DNA of 64,000 nt, taken from Segniliparus rugosus ATCC BAA-974 (GTDB taxonomy: Bacteria; Actinomycetota; Actinomycetes; Mycobacteriales; Mycobacteriaceae). Position 1 is the first letter of the stretch, and the number at the start of each line of letters is the position of its first letter. The notes beneath the pieces are model-generated. The model worked only from the letters and a program-made list of their open reading frames with translations, ran no database searches and had not been told where the DNA came from. Position numbers and translations under genes: made by a program. Positions 1-8,465 of the stretch are shown piece after piece. Location: positions 558,001-622,000 of the forward strand of contig NZ_KI391954.1 of assembly GCF_000185725.2 (NCBI RefSeq). Direction: 5' to 3'.

Positions 1-120
1 TCGGTGCAGCACCGGGTCTCCGGCGATCCGAATGGGAAGGATGGTCATAGCCGACGAGACTACAGTTTGCCCGCCCTGCTTCCGCAGAAATGTCGGCGTT
101 CCATGCTTCACTGTTCAGCG

Positions 121-453
121 ATGTCCAGTTCCGAGCGCGCCCTGCCCGACCTCCCCCGCCTCCCCGAGTCAGCCGAAGAGCTCGCGGGCGGCGAGGGGCT
201 GTCCCGCCGTGAGCGGGAGGTCCTCGCGTTCGAGCGGCAATGGTGGAAACACGCGGGCTCGAAGGAGGCCGCGGTCCGGGAACTGTTCGGGATGTCCGCG
301 ACGCGCTACTACCAACTGCTCAACGCGCTCATCGACCGCCCGGAGGCGTTGCGCGCGGACCCGTTACTCGTGAAGCGTTTGCGCAGGCTGCGGGCCGCCC
401 GGACGAAGGCGCGGGTCGCTCGGCGGCTCGGCGTCTACGACCTCGACCGCTGA
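121..453 (+). CDS. DUF3263 family protein (Rv0430-like)
   Basis: 110-residue basic protein of the DUF3263 family found in mycolate actinobacteria; no biochemical role is established. The core carries the family pattern: SRREREVLAFERQWW, then a helix-turn-helix-looking stretch where GMSATRYYQLLN would be the recognition part, and an Arg/Lys-rich C-terminus. A DNA-binding role is inference. The frame stays open upstream to base 4, but the ATG at 121 gives the family's usual length. It is followed by virR, sodC and a YbdK-type ligase, the same order as Rv0430-Rv0433 in M. tuberculosis, which supports the assignment. Confidence 0.8.
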   Translation: MSSSERALPDLPRLPESAEELAGGEGLSRREREVLAFERQWWKHAGSKEAAVRELFGMSATRYYQLLNALIDRPEALRADPLLVKRLRRLRAARTKARVARRLGVYDLDR

Positions 454-480
454 GCCGCGAAGCTCGAGGCAAAAGGGCGG

Positions 481-486
481 TACACT
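481..486 (+). promoter_or_regulatory. -10 hexamer TACACT, leaderless start of virR-like gene
   Basis: TACACT is followed by 7 nt and then the ATG at 494, with no Shine-Dalgarno sequence. This is the TANNNT-N6/7-start layout of actinobacterial leaderless transcripts. Confidence 0.5.
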
Positions 487-493
487 GTCCCCG

Positions 494-994
494 ATGTTAG
501 ACCGATTGGCGAAATGGGGCCTCCCGTTGCGGGCGGTCGCGATGGTCCTTTTCTCCCTGGCCGTGGTGTTCCTCTTGCTGGGGGTGCGCGCTGTTGCGAA
601 CAGCGGGCCCCAAGTGGATCCGTTGCAGGCCGCGGCGGACAAGGCGGCGCGAGCCGCTGCTGCCGCCGCGCAGCTGCCGCAGGACGCGCCCGCGCCCGAG
701 CCGCCTCCTGGGAAGGTGTGCGTGTACAGCTACAGCCCTGGGCATCGCAATTGGGCGAGCAGCGTGGCGACGGTCCTGAAGGGCAAAGGCGTGGACGCGG
801 AGGTCGCGGACGGGTACAGCCCCGGGAAGGTCGAAGGGTCGGTCGTCTACTACAAGGACGCCTATCAGAACCAAGCGCAGAAGGTGGCCGAAGCCTCTGG
901 GCTGAGCCCCGCGCCGAAGACCGAGCCTTTGCCGGGCAACGTGGATCTCGGCAACGCGTGCAAGGGCGAACTCGCGCTCATCCTTTCCGAATGA
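494..994 (+). CDS. virR: LytR_C-domain membrane protein, VirR-like (Rv0431 homologue)
   Basis: 166-residue protein with one N-terminal transmembrane helix (about residues 12-34), an Ala/Pro-rich linker (about 45-72) and a C-terminal LytR_C domain (about 75-165) containing VCVYSYSPGHRNWASSVA and the end motif CKGELALILSE. In M. tuberculosis VirR is a membrane protein implicated in cell-envelope integrity and vesicle release; here that role is inferred from domain layout and position between DUF3263 and sodC genes. The ATG at 494 directly follows a leaderless-type -10. Confidence 0.85.
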   Translation: MLDRLAKWGLPLRAVAMVLFSLAVVFLLLGVRAVANSGPQVDPLQAAADKAARAAAAAAQLPQDAPAPEPPPGKVCVYSYSPGHRNWASSVATVLKGKGVDAEVADGYSPGKVEGSVVYYKDAYQNQAQKVAEASGLSPAPKTEPLPGNVDLGNACKGELALILSE

Positions 995-1047
995 ACCAGT
1001 AGGCTGGATGATGGCAGCCACCGCCCAAACATTGAGGAGGCAATCCA

Positions 1048-1776
1048 ATGTCGCACGTCCACAGTAAGAGCATCATCCGCGCCGTCGGGGCGTTCGCCGC
1101 GCTGGCGGCGCTGGCCGGATGCACGAACAGCGAGCAAGACTCGACCGTTGGCGGATCGGGCGCTTCGCCGAAAGCCGGGCCCGCGCACTCCGGCGTTTCC
1201 AGCGCCCCGGCCAAGCGCGGCCCTTCCGCCGCCGAAGGCAAAGGCGGGGCCGATCACGCCGATCACAAGGTCGTGGAGCTGAAGAACGCGCAGGGAGCCG
1301 ACTCCGGAACGGTGGAGTTCACCCAGACCGGCGACAAAGTCGTCATCAAGATCGCGGTCAAGGGCCTCGCGCCCGGTTTCCACGGCGTGCATATCCATGC
1401 GGTCGGCAAGTGCGAGCCGAACTCGACGGCTCCCAATGGCCAGGGCGCCCCTGGGGCGTTCCTCTCCTCGGGCGGGCACTACCAGGTCCCAGGGCACACC
1501 GGGATGCCGATGAGCGGGGACCTGACCAACCTGCTCGTCCTCAAAGACGGGACCGGCGAGCTGACGCAGGAGACGGAAGCCTTCCATCTGTCCCAGCTCG
1601 CGGACGGCTCCGGCACTTCGATCATCGTCCACGAGAAAGCCAGCAATTTCGCGAACATCCCCGCCGACCGCTACAAGTCGGCGAAAGAAGACGGCCAGGT
1701 GCCCGACGAGACGACGATGAACACCGAGGACGCAGGCGGCAGGGCCGTTTGCGGGGTCATTGCTCCAGCAGCCTGA
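1048..1776 (+). CDS. sodC: Cu(,Zn) superoxide dismutase, lipoprotein
   Basis: Periplasmic-side superoxide dismutase, 242 residues. A lipoprotein signal ends in the lipobox LAGC with Cys25, followed by a low-complexity linker. The SOD fold supplies the expected copper-ligand positions: H115 and H117 in GVHIHAVGKC, H144 in GGHYQ and H195 in IIVHEKASN; C122 and the Cys of AVCGVI form the usual disulfide. The sequence follows M. tuberculosis SodC closely (NFANIPADRY, DETTMNTEDAGG), an enzyme reported to lack the structural zinc site, so a copper-only enzyme is likely. A strong SD (GAGGAGG, 1034-1040) precedes the ATG. The next gene starts inside its 3' end. Confidence 0.95.
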   Translation: MSHVHSKSIIRAVGAFAALAALAGCTNSEQDSTVGGSGASPKAGPAHSGVSSAPAKRGPSAAEGKGGADHADHKVVELKNAQGADSGTVEFTQTGDKVVIKIAVKGLAPGFHGVHIHAVGKCEPNSTAPNGQGAPGAFLSSGGHYQVPGHTGMPMSGDLTNLLVLKDGTGELTQETEAFHLSQLADGSGTSIIVHEKASNFANIPADRYKSAKEDGQVPDETTMNTEDAGGRAVCGVIAPAA

Positions 1777-2926
1777 CCGAGCGCGGGAGCGCTTTCCCGT
1801 CCCCTTCGCTTCGAGCGCCGCGAACACCCTCGGCGTGGAGTGGGAGTTCGCTTTGGTGGACCAAGACACCAAAGACCTGGTGAACTGCGCGAGCGCGGTG
1901 ATCGACGAGGTGACCGTCATCAGCGACGGCGTGAACCCCAAGGTGCACCGCGAGTTCTTGCGCAACACGGTCGAAGTCGTCACCGGCGTCTGCCGGACCG
2001 TTGGCGAGGCCATGGACGACATCCGTCAGACCGTCTCGGTGGTGAGCAAGGCGGCGCAGTCGCAGCGCGCCGAGCTGTTCGCGGCGGGCACGCACCCGTT
2101 CGCGCAGTGGTCTGCCCAGCAGTGGACGGACGCGCCGCGCTACCACGAGCTGATGAACCGCACTCAGTGGTGGGGGCGGCAGATGCTCATCTGGGGCGTG
2201 CACGTGCACGTCGGCGTCGACCGGCGGGAAAAGGTGCTGCCCATTCTCAGCTCGCTGCTGAACCACTACCCGCATCTGCTCGCGCTCTCCGCGTCCTCGC
2301 CGCTGTGGTCGGGGGTGGACACCGGGTACGCGAGCAACCGGGCGATGATGTTCCAGCAGCTCCCGACGGCGGGGCTGCCGTTCCAGTTCGCCGAGTGGCG
2401 GGAATTCGAGGAGTTCGTCTTCGACCAGACCAAGACCGGCATTATCGAGCAGGTCAACGAGATCCGCTGGGACATCCGGCCCGCCCCCTCGCACGGCACC
2501 ATCGAGGTGCGGATCTGCGACGGGGTGAGCACGCTGCGCGAGCTGTCCGCGCTCACCGCCCTCATCTGCTGCCTGGTCGCCGACCTCGGCGAGCGGCTGG
2601 ACCGAGGCGAGCCCTTGCCCTCGCTGCCGCCATGGCACGTGCAGGAGAACAAATGGCGCGCGGCCCGCTACGGGCTCGAAGCCATCGTGATCGTGGACGA
2701 GCGCAGCAATGAGCGGTTGGTCACCGAGGACTTGGCGGATCTGCTCGAACGGCTCATGCCGCAAGCGCGCAAGCTCGACTGCGTCGACGAGCTTTCCTCG
2801 GTGGAGCAGATTCCCAGGCTCGGCGGGTCGTACCAGCGGCAGCGAGCGGCGGCGGAGCGGTCCGACGGAGACTTGCGGGCAGTGGTGGGCACTGTGGTCG
2901 AAGAGCTGCGGGCGGACGTCGCATGA
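1760..2926 (+). CDS. Carboxylate-amine ligase, YbdK/GCS2 family (Rv0433 homologue)
   Basis: 388-residue member of the glutamate-cysteine ligase 2 (GCS2/YbdK) family, expected to join a carboxylate to an amine using ATP; the physiological substrate is unknown. Family signatures are visible throughout: TLGVEWEFALVD, AGTHPFAQWSAQ, YHELMNRTQWWGRQMLIWG followed by HVHVG, NRAMMFQQLPTAGLPFQF, EIRWDIRPAPSHGTIEVRICD and PPWHVQENKWRAARYG. The best available start is a TTG at 1760, overlapping the sodC stop by 17 nt, so the pair is probably translationally coupled. The order sodC-ybdK matches Rv0432-Rv0433. Confidence 0.9.
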   Translation: MLQQPDRARERFPVPFASSAANTLGVEWEFALVDQDTKDLVNCASAVIDEVTVISDGVNPKVHREFLRNTVEVVTGVCRTVGEAMDDIRQTVSVVSKAAQSQRAELFAAGTHPFAQWSAQQWTDAPRYHELMNRTQWWGRQMLIWGVHVHVGVDRREKVLPILSSLLNHYPHLLALSASSPLWSGVDTGYASNRAMMFQQLPTAGLPFQFAEWREFEEFVFDQTKTGIIEQVNEIRWDIRPAPSHGTIEVRICDGVSTLRELSALTALICCLVADLGERLDRGEPLPSLPPWHVQENKWRAARYGLEAIVIVDERSNERLVTEDLADLLERLMPQARKLDCVDELSSVEQIPRLGGSYQRQRAAAERSDGDLRAVVGTVVEELRADVA

Positions 2927-3022
2927 GCGACACGACACCAGACCCCCAGCAGGTTGCCAGATTGGCGCCATTAGGATGGTCCAGCGCGTGGACCCCATCG
3001 CGCCCTTGACTAGGAGGTAGTT

Positions 3023-3787
3023 TTGGCTTCGTTGCTTGATGTTTCCGCGAAGACCGCGGCCTTCCGGAAGCTGCATGTCCCCGGAGATCCCGTCATCGCT
3101 CCGACCGTGTGGGACGCTTGGTCGGCGCGGATCGCCGAGGGCTTGGGCTTCAAAGCCCTGACTATCGGCAGCCACCCGGTGGCGGACTCCGTCGGCAAGC
3201 CCGACGGCGAGGGGATGAAATTCCAGGAGCTGGTCTACCGGGCCAAAGAGATCGCCCGTTCGGTCGAGATCCCGGTCTCCCTGGACGTCGAGTCGGGCTA
3301 CGGCCTCTCCGGCGAGGAGATCGTCAACGGCCTCCTGAACGCCGGCGTGGCGGGCCTGAACATCGAGGACACCGTCCACAGCGACGAAGGCCGCCTGCGC
3401 AGCCCCGAGGAGCACGCCGACCTGGTCCGGGACATCCGCGAGCAGTCGAACGCGCTCGGCCTGCGTTTTGTGATCAACGCCCGCACGGACCTCTTCCTGC
3501 GTCAGGACGGCTCCGAGGAGGACCGCGCCGACCGCGCCATCGCGCGCTTGAAGCTGTGCGCGGAAGCCGGTGCCGACGTGCTGTACCCGGTGGGCTTCCA
3601 CACCCCCGAGCTGCACAAGCGACTGGTCGCCGAGCTCCCGCTGCCGGTGAACGCCATCGCGCGCCCGGACCAGGACGACCTCGCCGCGCTCAAGGAGATC
3701 GGCGTCGGACGGATCAGCTTCGGCCCGTTCCTCCAGGGCTTGCTCGTCGAGCCGCTGAAGAACGTCCTCGCCACCTGGAAGCCCTGA
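3023..3787 (+). CDS. Isocitrate lyase/PEP mutase superfamily protein
   Basis: 254-residue TIM-barrel enzyme of the ICL/PEP-mutase superfamily, which makes or breaks C-C or C-P bonds next to a carboxylate. Visible motifs are APTVWDAWSARI near the N-terminus, the metal/substrate loop VSLDVESGYG, LNIEDTV, and FVINARTDLFL. The length fits the short non-isocitrate-lyase branch (similar to Rv1998c). The exact reaction (methylisocitrate lyase, oxaloacetate decarboxylase, phosphonomutase) cannot be fixed from sequence. The start is a TTG at 3023, chosen because AGGAGGT (3012-3018) sits just upstream. A terminator-like palindrome covers its stop codon. Confidence 0.85.
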   Translation: MASLLDVSAKTAAFRKLHVPGDPVIAPTVWDAWSARIAEGLGFKALTIGSHPVADSVGKPDGEGMKFQELVYRAKEIARSVEIPVSLDVESGYGLSGEEIVNGLLNAGVAGLNIEDTVHSDEGRLRSPEEHADLVRDIREQSNALGLRFVINARTDLFLRQDGSEEDRADRAIARLKLCAEAGADVLYPVGFHTPELHKRLVAELPLPVNAIARPDQDDLAALKEIGVGRISFGPFLQGLLVEPLKNVLATWKP

Positions 3788-3800
3788 CCTCAGGGCTTCC
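3777..3800. terminator. 11-bp perfect inverted repeat over the stop codon
   Basis: GGAAGCCCTGA (3777-3787) pairs perfectly with TCAGGGCTTCC (3790-3800) across a 2-nt gap and contains the TGA of the upstream gene. There is no U-tract, so terminator or mRNA-end stabiliser is an inference. Confidence 0.5.
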
Positions 3801-3816
3801 GGGCGAGGGCTGAGCG

Positions 3817-4305
3817 GTGAGCTACGACCTGCATCTGTATCGGATCCCGGACGGATTGTCGTTCGAGGAGTGGTACGAGCCGGTGTGGGAGGAGCCCGAC
3901 ACCGGCGACGCTCCGGTCGACCCGCTCATCGCCGAGGCGGCCGAACGGGTCAAGGCCCGCGTGCTCGCGTTGCTGCCCGGTGGCGAAGTCAACGAATACG
4001 AGGACGATTTCGGGTTCCAGATCTTCGTCCCCGATGGCGGTCCACAGATCGTTTTCGGCCTGGAGCCCGCAGGAGCCGACGTGAACCTCTCCTACGGGGA
4101 GGGGTTCGAGGAAGGCGTCGCGCTTCTCGCCGAGATCGCCCTCGCCGTGGCCGAGGAAACCGGGCTCGCGATCTACGATCCGCAACTCGGACAGGTGCTC
4201 ACCGCAGAGACGATCCGCAGCGGAGAGAGCCCCGTAGGGGCGAAGCGGAAGTCCGAGATCCCGCAACGGCTCCTCGCATATCCGCAGCGCGAGGAGCCGT
4301 CGTAG
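3817..4305 (+). CDS. Hypothetical protein, first of a tandem paralogous pair
   Basis: 162-residue acidic, soluble-looking protein with no signal peptide or membrane helix. It is clearly related to the next gene: both begin SYD(L/I)HL.RIP.G, then (D)APVDP.IA.AA..VKA.VL.LLP.GEV.E, a DFGF(Q/E)I stretch, and end with (A/L).YDPQ.GQV. I do not recognise a named family. The start is a GTG at 3817. The conserved residues suggest a small alpha/beta domain; function is unknown. Confidence 0.75.
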   Translation: MSYDLHLYRIPDGLSFEEWYEPVWEEPDTGDAPVDPLIAEAAERVKARVLALLPGGEVNEYEDDFGFQIFVPDGGPQIVFGLEPAGADVNLSYGEGFEEGVALLAEIALAVAEETGLAIYDPQLGQVLTAETIRSGESPVGAKRKSEIPQRLLAYPQREEPS

Positions 4306-4362
4306 CCGGAGCGGCTTCGACGGGCACGCTCACATGGGGAAACTAGGGAGGGAATCGGCACG

Positions 4363-4857
4363 ATGAGCTACGACATACACCTTGTTCGGATCCCGGAGGG
4401 GATGTCGGTCCAGGAGTGGGTCGAGCAGGAGCATGGCTCGGACGAGAACGCTCCGGTGGATCCGGTGATCGCGGCGGCCGCAGGCCAGGTCAAGGCCAAG
4501 GTCTTGGAGTTGCTGCCGGACGGGGAGGTGTTCGAGTTCACGCACAGGGACTTCGGCTTCGAGATCAGCGACAAAGCCAGCGGCCTCCAGTTCTCGCTGT
4601 TCAGCGAGTCGGCGGGGTTGAGCATCCCGTACTGGGAGAGTTCCGACCAGTACCTCGATGTCATGCTGGAAGTCGCGTTCGCGGTCGCCAAGCTGACCGG
4701 GTTGCAGGTGTACGACCCGCAAGGCGGTCAGGTCTACGAGTCCGCGGAGGAAGCCATGGATTCCGCGGAGCGGGGCTACGCCCCAGGACGCGAGTACGTC
4801 GCGAGCCTTGAGGCGGCGCAGTCGCCGCCCAAGAAGCGCTGGTGGTGGCCGTTCTAG
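4363..4857 (+). CDS. Hypothetical protein, second of a tandem paralogous pair
   Basis: 164-residue paralogue of the preceding gene, aligned end to end (SYDIHLVRIPEGMS; APVDPVIAAAAGQVKAKVLELLPDGEV; DFGFEI; LQVYDPQGGQVYES). It differs by a C-terminal extension ending PPKKRWWWPF, a basic-aromatic tail that could sit at a membrane surface (inference). The start is the ATG at 4363. The 57-nt gap to the first copy and the extent of divergence indicate an old duplication. No named family recognised. Confidence 0.75.
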   Translation: MSYDIHLVRIPEGMSVQEWVEQEHGSDENAPVDPVIAAAAGQVKAKVLELLPDGEVFEFTHRDFGFEISDKASGLQFSLFSESAGLSIPYWESSDQYLDVMLEVAFAVAKLTGLQVYDPQGGQVYESAEEAMDSAERGYAPGREYVASLEAAQSPPKKRWWWPF

Positions 4858-4882
4858 CCGAGACGGGAACGGCTATGGCCAG

Positions 4883-5245
4883 TCACGCGGGGTCGCAGCG
4901 GGACCAGGCGATGTACTCGAACGGCGGCGTGGTCGGGTGGTCGTCGCGGGCCTTCTGGTCGGCTTCGTTGAAATCGTGCGCCCAGACGTACACCGTGATG
5001 GCGTCCGCGAGCGGATGCGTCCAGTGCCCGATCCCGAGCCTGCAGATGTAGCGCGAGAGCGGCCCGTCGCCGTTGTCGTCCACGGGCGGCTCGGGCTCGT
5101 CCCAGTCGTCGTCCTCAGGGTCGTCGTAGGAGTGGACGGGCGCGGGCGCGGCGTGCGCGGCTCCTGGACGCGCCACATCGATGACCGCCATGCCGCCGAA
5201 AGCCAACGCGCACGCGAGCGCGCTCAATGCGGATCGGATTTTCAT
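4883..5245 (-). CDS. Small secreted acidic protein
   Basis: 120-residue protein with a Sec signal peptide (MKIRSALSALACALAFGG..., likely cut after AAHA), then an acidic, Pro-rich segment (DDPEDDDWDEPEPPVDDNGD) and a mature part with two cysteines (YICRLG and WSRCDPA) that could pair. An SD (AAGGAG, complement of 5255-5260) lies 9 nt before the ATG at 5245 and only 3 nt before the ATG at 5251, so 5245 is preferred. It converges on the tandem paralogues. No family recognised. Confidence 0.7.
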   Translation of the reverse strand: MKIRSALSALACALAFGGMAVIDVARPGAAHAAPAPVHSYDDPEDDDWDEPEPPVDDNGDGPLSRYICRLGIGHWTHPLADAITVYVWAHDFNEADQKARDDHPTTPPFEYIAWSRCDPA

Positions 5246-5329
5246 GTCCATTCGCTCCTTCCCTGTTCTGGGATGCTCGGCCTCCAGCTGTGCCTTTTAT
5301 CTTTATCATGCCCGGCTGGGAGCCCGCTG

Positions 5330-6007
5330 TCAGATCTTCTGGTCTTTGGCCCACCAGGTGAGCGCGTTGCGGTTGGACTGCTGGGTCTTGCGCAAGACGT
5401 TCGAGGTGTGGGTCTCCACGGTTTTGACCGAGATGAAAAGCTCGGACGCGATCTCGCGGTAGGTGTAGCCCCGTGCGAGCAGCCGCAGCACGTCGAGCTC
5501 GCGCGGGGTGAGCGAGTCGAGGTCCGGATTCGAGACGGGCTCCTCGGCCACCGCCGCAGAGGCGAACGCGTCGAGCACGAACCCGGCGAGGCCGGGGGAG
5601 AAGACCGCGTCGCCCGAGGCGACCCGGCGCACCGATTCGGCGAGATCGTCCCCGGAAATGCTCTTCGTGACATAGCCCCGCGCGCCAGCGCGGATCAGGG
5701 CGATGACGTCGGCGGCGGAATCGGAGACGGAAAGGGCGAGGAATTTCGGCACCGGCCCGGCGGGAGCCCCTTCGGGTTTGAGCGCAGCCTTGAGCACCGC
5801 GAGGCCGCCGCCGTCCGGCATGTGCACGTCGAGCAGCACCACGTCCGGGCTCTCGGCCCGGATCGCGGCGACCGCCGCAGCGGGGCCGGAAGCCTCGCCG
5901 ACCACGACGAGATCCGGGTGCGCGGCCAACTCGGCCTTCACCCCGCTGCGGAACATCGCGTGGTCGTCCACCAGGAGAATCCGGATCTGTTCGTTTCGCT
6001 CGTTCAC
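5330..6007 (-). CDS. LuxR/NarL-family response regulator
   Basis: 225-residue two-component response regulator. The receiver domain (about 8-130) has the acidic pair D14-D15 and phospho-acceptor Asp60 in VVLLDVHMPDGGG; the C-terminal LuxR helix-turn-helix (about 160-220) has LTPRELDVLRLLARGYTYREIA and ISVKTVETHTSNVLRKT. The start is a GTG at 6007 that overlaps the kinase stop by 4 nt (GTGA), so the two are co-translated. It should regulate genes in response to the adjacent PspC-domain kinase, possibly including the divergent PspC gene; targets are not evident. Confidence 0.9.
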   Translation of the reverse strand: MNERNEQIRILLVDDHAMFRSGVKAELAAHPDLVVVGEASGPAAAVAAIRAESPDVVLLDVHMPDGGGLAVLKAALKPEGAPAGPVPKFLALSVSDSAADVIALIRAGARGYVTKSISGDDLAESVRRVASGDAVFSPGLAGFVLDAFASAAVAEEPVSNPDLDSLTPRELDVLRLLARGYTYREIASELFISVKTVETHTSNVLRKTQQSNRNALTWWAKDQKI

Positions 6008-7206
6008 GTCGGCACCCACAATCGCACTTCGGTTCCGCCGCCGACTTCGGAGCGCACTTCCGCCTGTCCGCCATGGCGGCGTGTCCGATCGATGATCGAG
6101 ACCGAGACCCCGCGCCGGTCTGCGGCAACGGCGTCCGGGTCGAAACCCGAGCCCCGGTCCCGCACGTAGACGGAGCTGCCCTTGGCGTCGGACTCGACGT
6201 AGAGGGCGATGTCGAGCGCGCCGCTGTGCCTGGCCGCGTTGGCCAGCGCTTCCCTGGTGGCTCCGATCAGAGCTTCCGCGCGCTCGGGGGAGAAGCCTGG
6301 GCTCGGCTCCCCGACGAAGACCGCGCCGACACGCACCCGGTGATCGTCTTCGACGTGCGCGACGATGGCCCGCAGAGCCTCGTGCAGCCCTTCGGCGCAA
6401 TCCCACGGAGCCGCGCCGCCGCTGCCCTCAGGCTGCGGCTCGAAGAGCCACCGGCGCAGCTCTCGTTCCCCGCTTCGGGCCAGACGGAGCACTTCTCGCG
6501 GGTTTTCAGCCTGCTTTTGGATGAGGGTGAGCGTTTGCAGCGCGGAGTCGTGCACGTGCGCGGCGAGCCGGGCCCGCTCTTCTTCCCTCGCGTGGGCGGC
6601 CCGCTCGGCGTCGAGGCTGCGCCAGAGCTTCGCGAGCACCGGCAGCAGAATGAGTCCCGTGCCGACAAGCGTGACGAGGACGGCGGCCAACGCGGTTCGC
6701 AGCGAGGAAAAGCTGACTTGCGCGAGCAGGACGACCGAGAGGCCCGCGACGACGAGCGCCGCGCCGAGGATCGCCCAGAGCCAGCCGACAGGGGTGAGCC
6801 AAGCGGCCACCCCGCGCTTCGCCGAGCCGTCGAGCGCCCGCCACATCAAGCCCGCGCCGACCACGACCACGATGCCGAGCGCCCAGGCGGCCCGGTCGTC
6901 GCTATTGATCACGGCAAGCCCGACGAAAGCCGCGAGGATGAGCCCGAGGTCTCGGAGCCTGCTGCTCGGCGTGAGCTCGGAGTCTGAGCCGTCTTGGTCG
7001 AGCGGGCGGAGCAGCCAGAGCGTCGCGTACGCGGGCACGCCCGCGCCTTCGCACAGGATGAGCAGGAGGAACGCGGCGCGCACCCAGACGACTTTGACCC
7101 CGAGATGCTCGGCGAGCCCGGCGGCGACGCCGCCGATGACCCGGCCCTGAGCACGGCGGGTCATCGCGCGGAATGCGGGCGCGGGCTCCGTCTCGGTGGG
7201 CTGCAT
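6004..7206 (-). CDS. PspC-domain sensor histidine kinase (HisKA_3 type)
   Basis: 400-residue membrane kinase. An N-terminal PspC domain (about 14-70: GRVIGGVAAGLAEHLGVKV, then a hydrophobic helix) is followed by several transmembrane helices (to about 200), a HisKA_3 dimerisation segment with phospho-acceptor in ERARLAAHVHDSALQTLTLI, and a HATPase_c domain with N-box (ALANAARHSG) and G-box (DRGSGFDPD). This layout is common in actinobacterial envelope-stress sensors. It overlaps the response-regulator gene by 4 nt. The ATG at 7206 starts exactly before the PspC domain; longer reads of the frame have no family support. Confidence 0.9.
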   Translation of the reverse strand: MQPTETEPAPAFRAMTRRAQGRVIGGVAAGLAEHLGVKVVWVRAAFLLLILCEGAGVPAYATLWLLRPLDQDGSDSELTPSSRLRDLGLILAAFVGLAVINSDDRAAWALGIVVVVGAGLMWRALDGSAKRGVAAWLTPVGWLWAILGAALVVAGLSVVLLAQVSFSSLRTALAAVLVTLVGTGLILLPVLAKLWRSLDAERAAHAREEERARLAAHVHDSALQTLTLIQKQAENPREVLRLARSGERELRRWLFEPQPEGSGGAAPWDCAEGLHEALRAIVAHVEDDHRVRVGAVFVGEPSPGFSPERAEALIGATREALANAARHSGALDIALYVESDAKGSSVYVRDRGSGFDPDAVAADRRGVSVSIIDRTRRHGGQAEVRSEVGGGTEVRLWVPT

Positions 7207-7340
7207 CTTTCGATCCTGGCATGGACCGGCCTGACGCGGTATCCGGGCTTTCCCTGAGTTTTGTCCGACCGGGGAGTTCAGGGTGGGAATCAGGGGTGTC
7301 CCTGATGCGAAAGCGGCCGCCTGGCGGGCAGAGTCGAGGC

Positions 7341-8411
7341 ATGAACGAGTTACCACCGCCGCCGAGCCCTCTCGCGTTGCCGCCAGCGGGCGGCGGGAGC
7401 GAGCCGGCTCCCCAACCTCCCCAACCCGACGCCTCGCAAGGCTCGCAGCGTTGGGACGACCGGCTCGCCGAGATCTGGCGAACCCGTCCCCGCCGTTTCC
7501 CCAAGCACGGCTACCTCGCGGGCGTCTGCGCGGGATTCGCTTGGCGGTACGCGATCGACCCGCTGGTCGTCCGGATCGCATTCGTGCTTTCGACAGTTTT
7601 CGGCGGGGTCGGGATCACGTTGTACCTGGCCGCTTGGCTGTTGCTGCCGCGCAACGCCGACGAGGCTTCGGCGTTGGGGGCGCTCTTCGGCAGACGGACG
7701 AGCAGCGTCGCGAAATGGAAGACAGTGCTGCTGACGTTGGCGCTCCTCGTCTCGCTCGGGGGGATCGGCTGGCACGACGTGTATCCCGGCGCGCTCTGGC
7801 TCGCCGGCTGGTTCCTCGCCGTGTGGTTCCTGCACCGCCGGACCCCGATCCCGCCCGAGGGCGTGCCGTCTGCGGCGGCTTCGCCGGGGGATCCTGGGCT
7901 CGCACAGGCCGTCGCCCAAGCCCCTGCGGTGAGCCCGCGCAGGCGGCGCGGGCTTTGGGCCGTCGTCGCAGTGGTGTTCCTCCTGCCGCTGGCCGGCGGG
8001 CTGACGTTCTTCGCTTGGGCGTTTTCCGCCGACAAGCCAGACGGGAAGATCGGCGATCGAACGTTCATCGCCCGGACGGATGGGGAGCTGCAAGACGCGT
8101 ACGGGGTGAGCGTGGGCCAGGTGTCGCTCAACCTGCGCGATCTCGCGCTCGTTCGCGACCGCACCGTTCGGGTGAGCGTGCGGACCGGAGAGGTCCAGGT
8201 GTCGGTCCCCGAGAACGCGAACGTCAGGGCTGTGTGCCACGTCGGCGTTGGCAGCGCCGGGTGCGGGGGCTTCGACGAAGCCAAGCCCGGTGAACCGACG
8301 TTGACGTTGGAGCTCACCGCCGATCTGGGCAGCGTCCATGTGTGGCGCGGAGCTCCGCCGAGGTTTTCGGACGACGGCGGCGGGGAGCGGCGCCATCGCC
8401 AGGGGCGCTGA
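7341..8411 (+). CDS. PspC-domain multi-pass membrane protein
   Basis: 356-residue protein, divergent from the PspC kinase. A Pro-rich cytoplasmic N-terminus is followed by a PspC domain (about 50-115: KHGYLAGVCAGFAWRYAIDPLVVRIAF, written here only as a region), then further helices around residues 130-170 and 215-240. The C-terminal part after the last helix resembles the adhesin-like or LiaF-type beta-rich domain often fused to PspC (QVSLNLRDLAL, VQVSVPENANV). It probably works with the kinase/regulator pair as an envelope-stress module (inference from proximity). A strong hairpin terminator follows. Confidence 0.8.
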   Translation: MNELPPPPSPLALPPAGGGSEPAPQPPQPDASQGSQRWDDRLAEIWRTRPRRFPKHGYLAGVCAGFAWRYAIDPLVVRIAFVLSTVFGGVGITLYLAAWLLLPRNADEASALGALFGRRTSSVAKWKTVLLTLALLVSLGGIGWHDVYPGALWLAGWFLAVWFLHRRTPIPPEGVPSAAASPGDPGLAQAVAQAPAVSPRRRRGLWAVVAVVFLLPLAGGLTFFAWAFSADKPDGKIGDRTFIARTDGELQDAYGVSVGQVSLNLRDLALVRDRTVRVSVRTGEVQVSVPENANVRAVCHVGVGSAGCGGFDEAKPGEPTLTLELTADLGSVHVWRGAPPRFSDDGGGERRHRQGR

Positions 8412-8419
8412 GGCCGGTT

Positions 8420-8465
8420 GCGAAGCCGGTGTGGAGCAGGCGCGCCCGCTCCACACCGGCTTCGC
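8420..8465 (+). terminator. 18-bp perfect hairpin terminator
   Basis: Arms 8420-8437 and 8448-8465 (GCGAAGCCGGTGTGGAGC and its exact complement) with a 10-nt loop, 8 nt after the PspC gene stop, followed by T-rich sequence (TCGTATTTATTCG). One of the clearest intrinsic terminators in the window. Confidence 0.85.
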
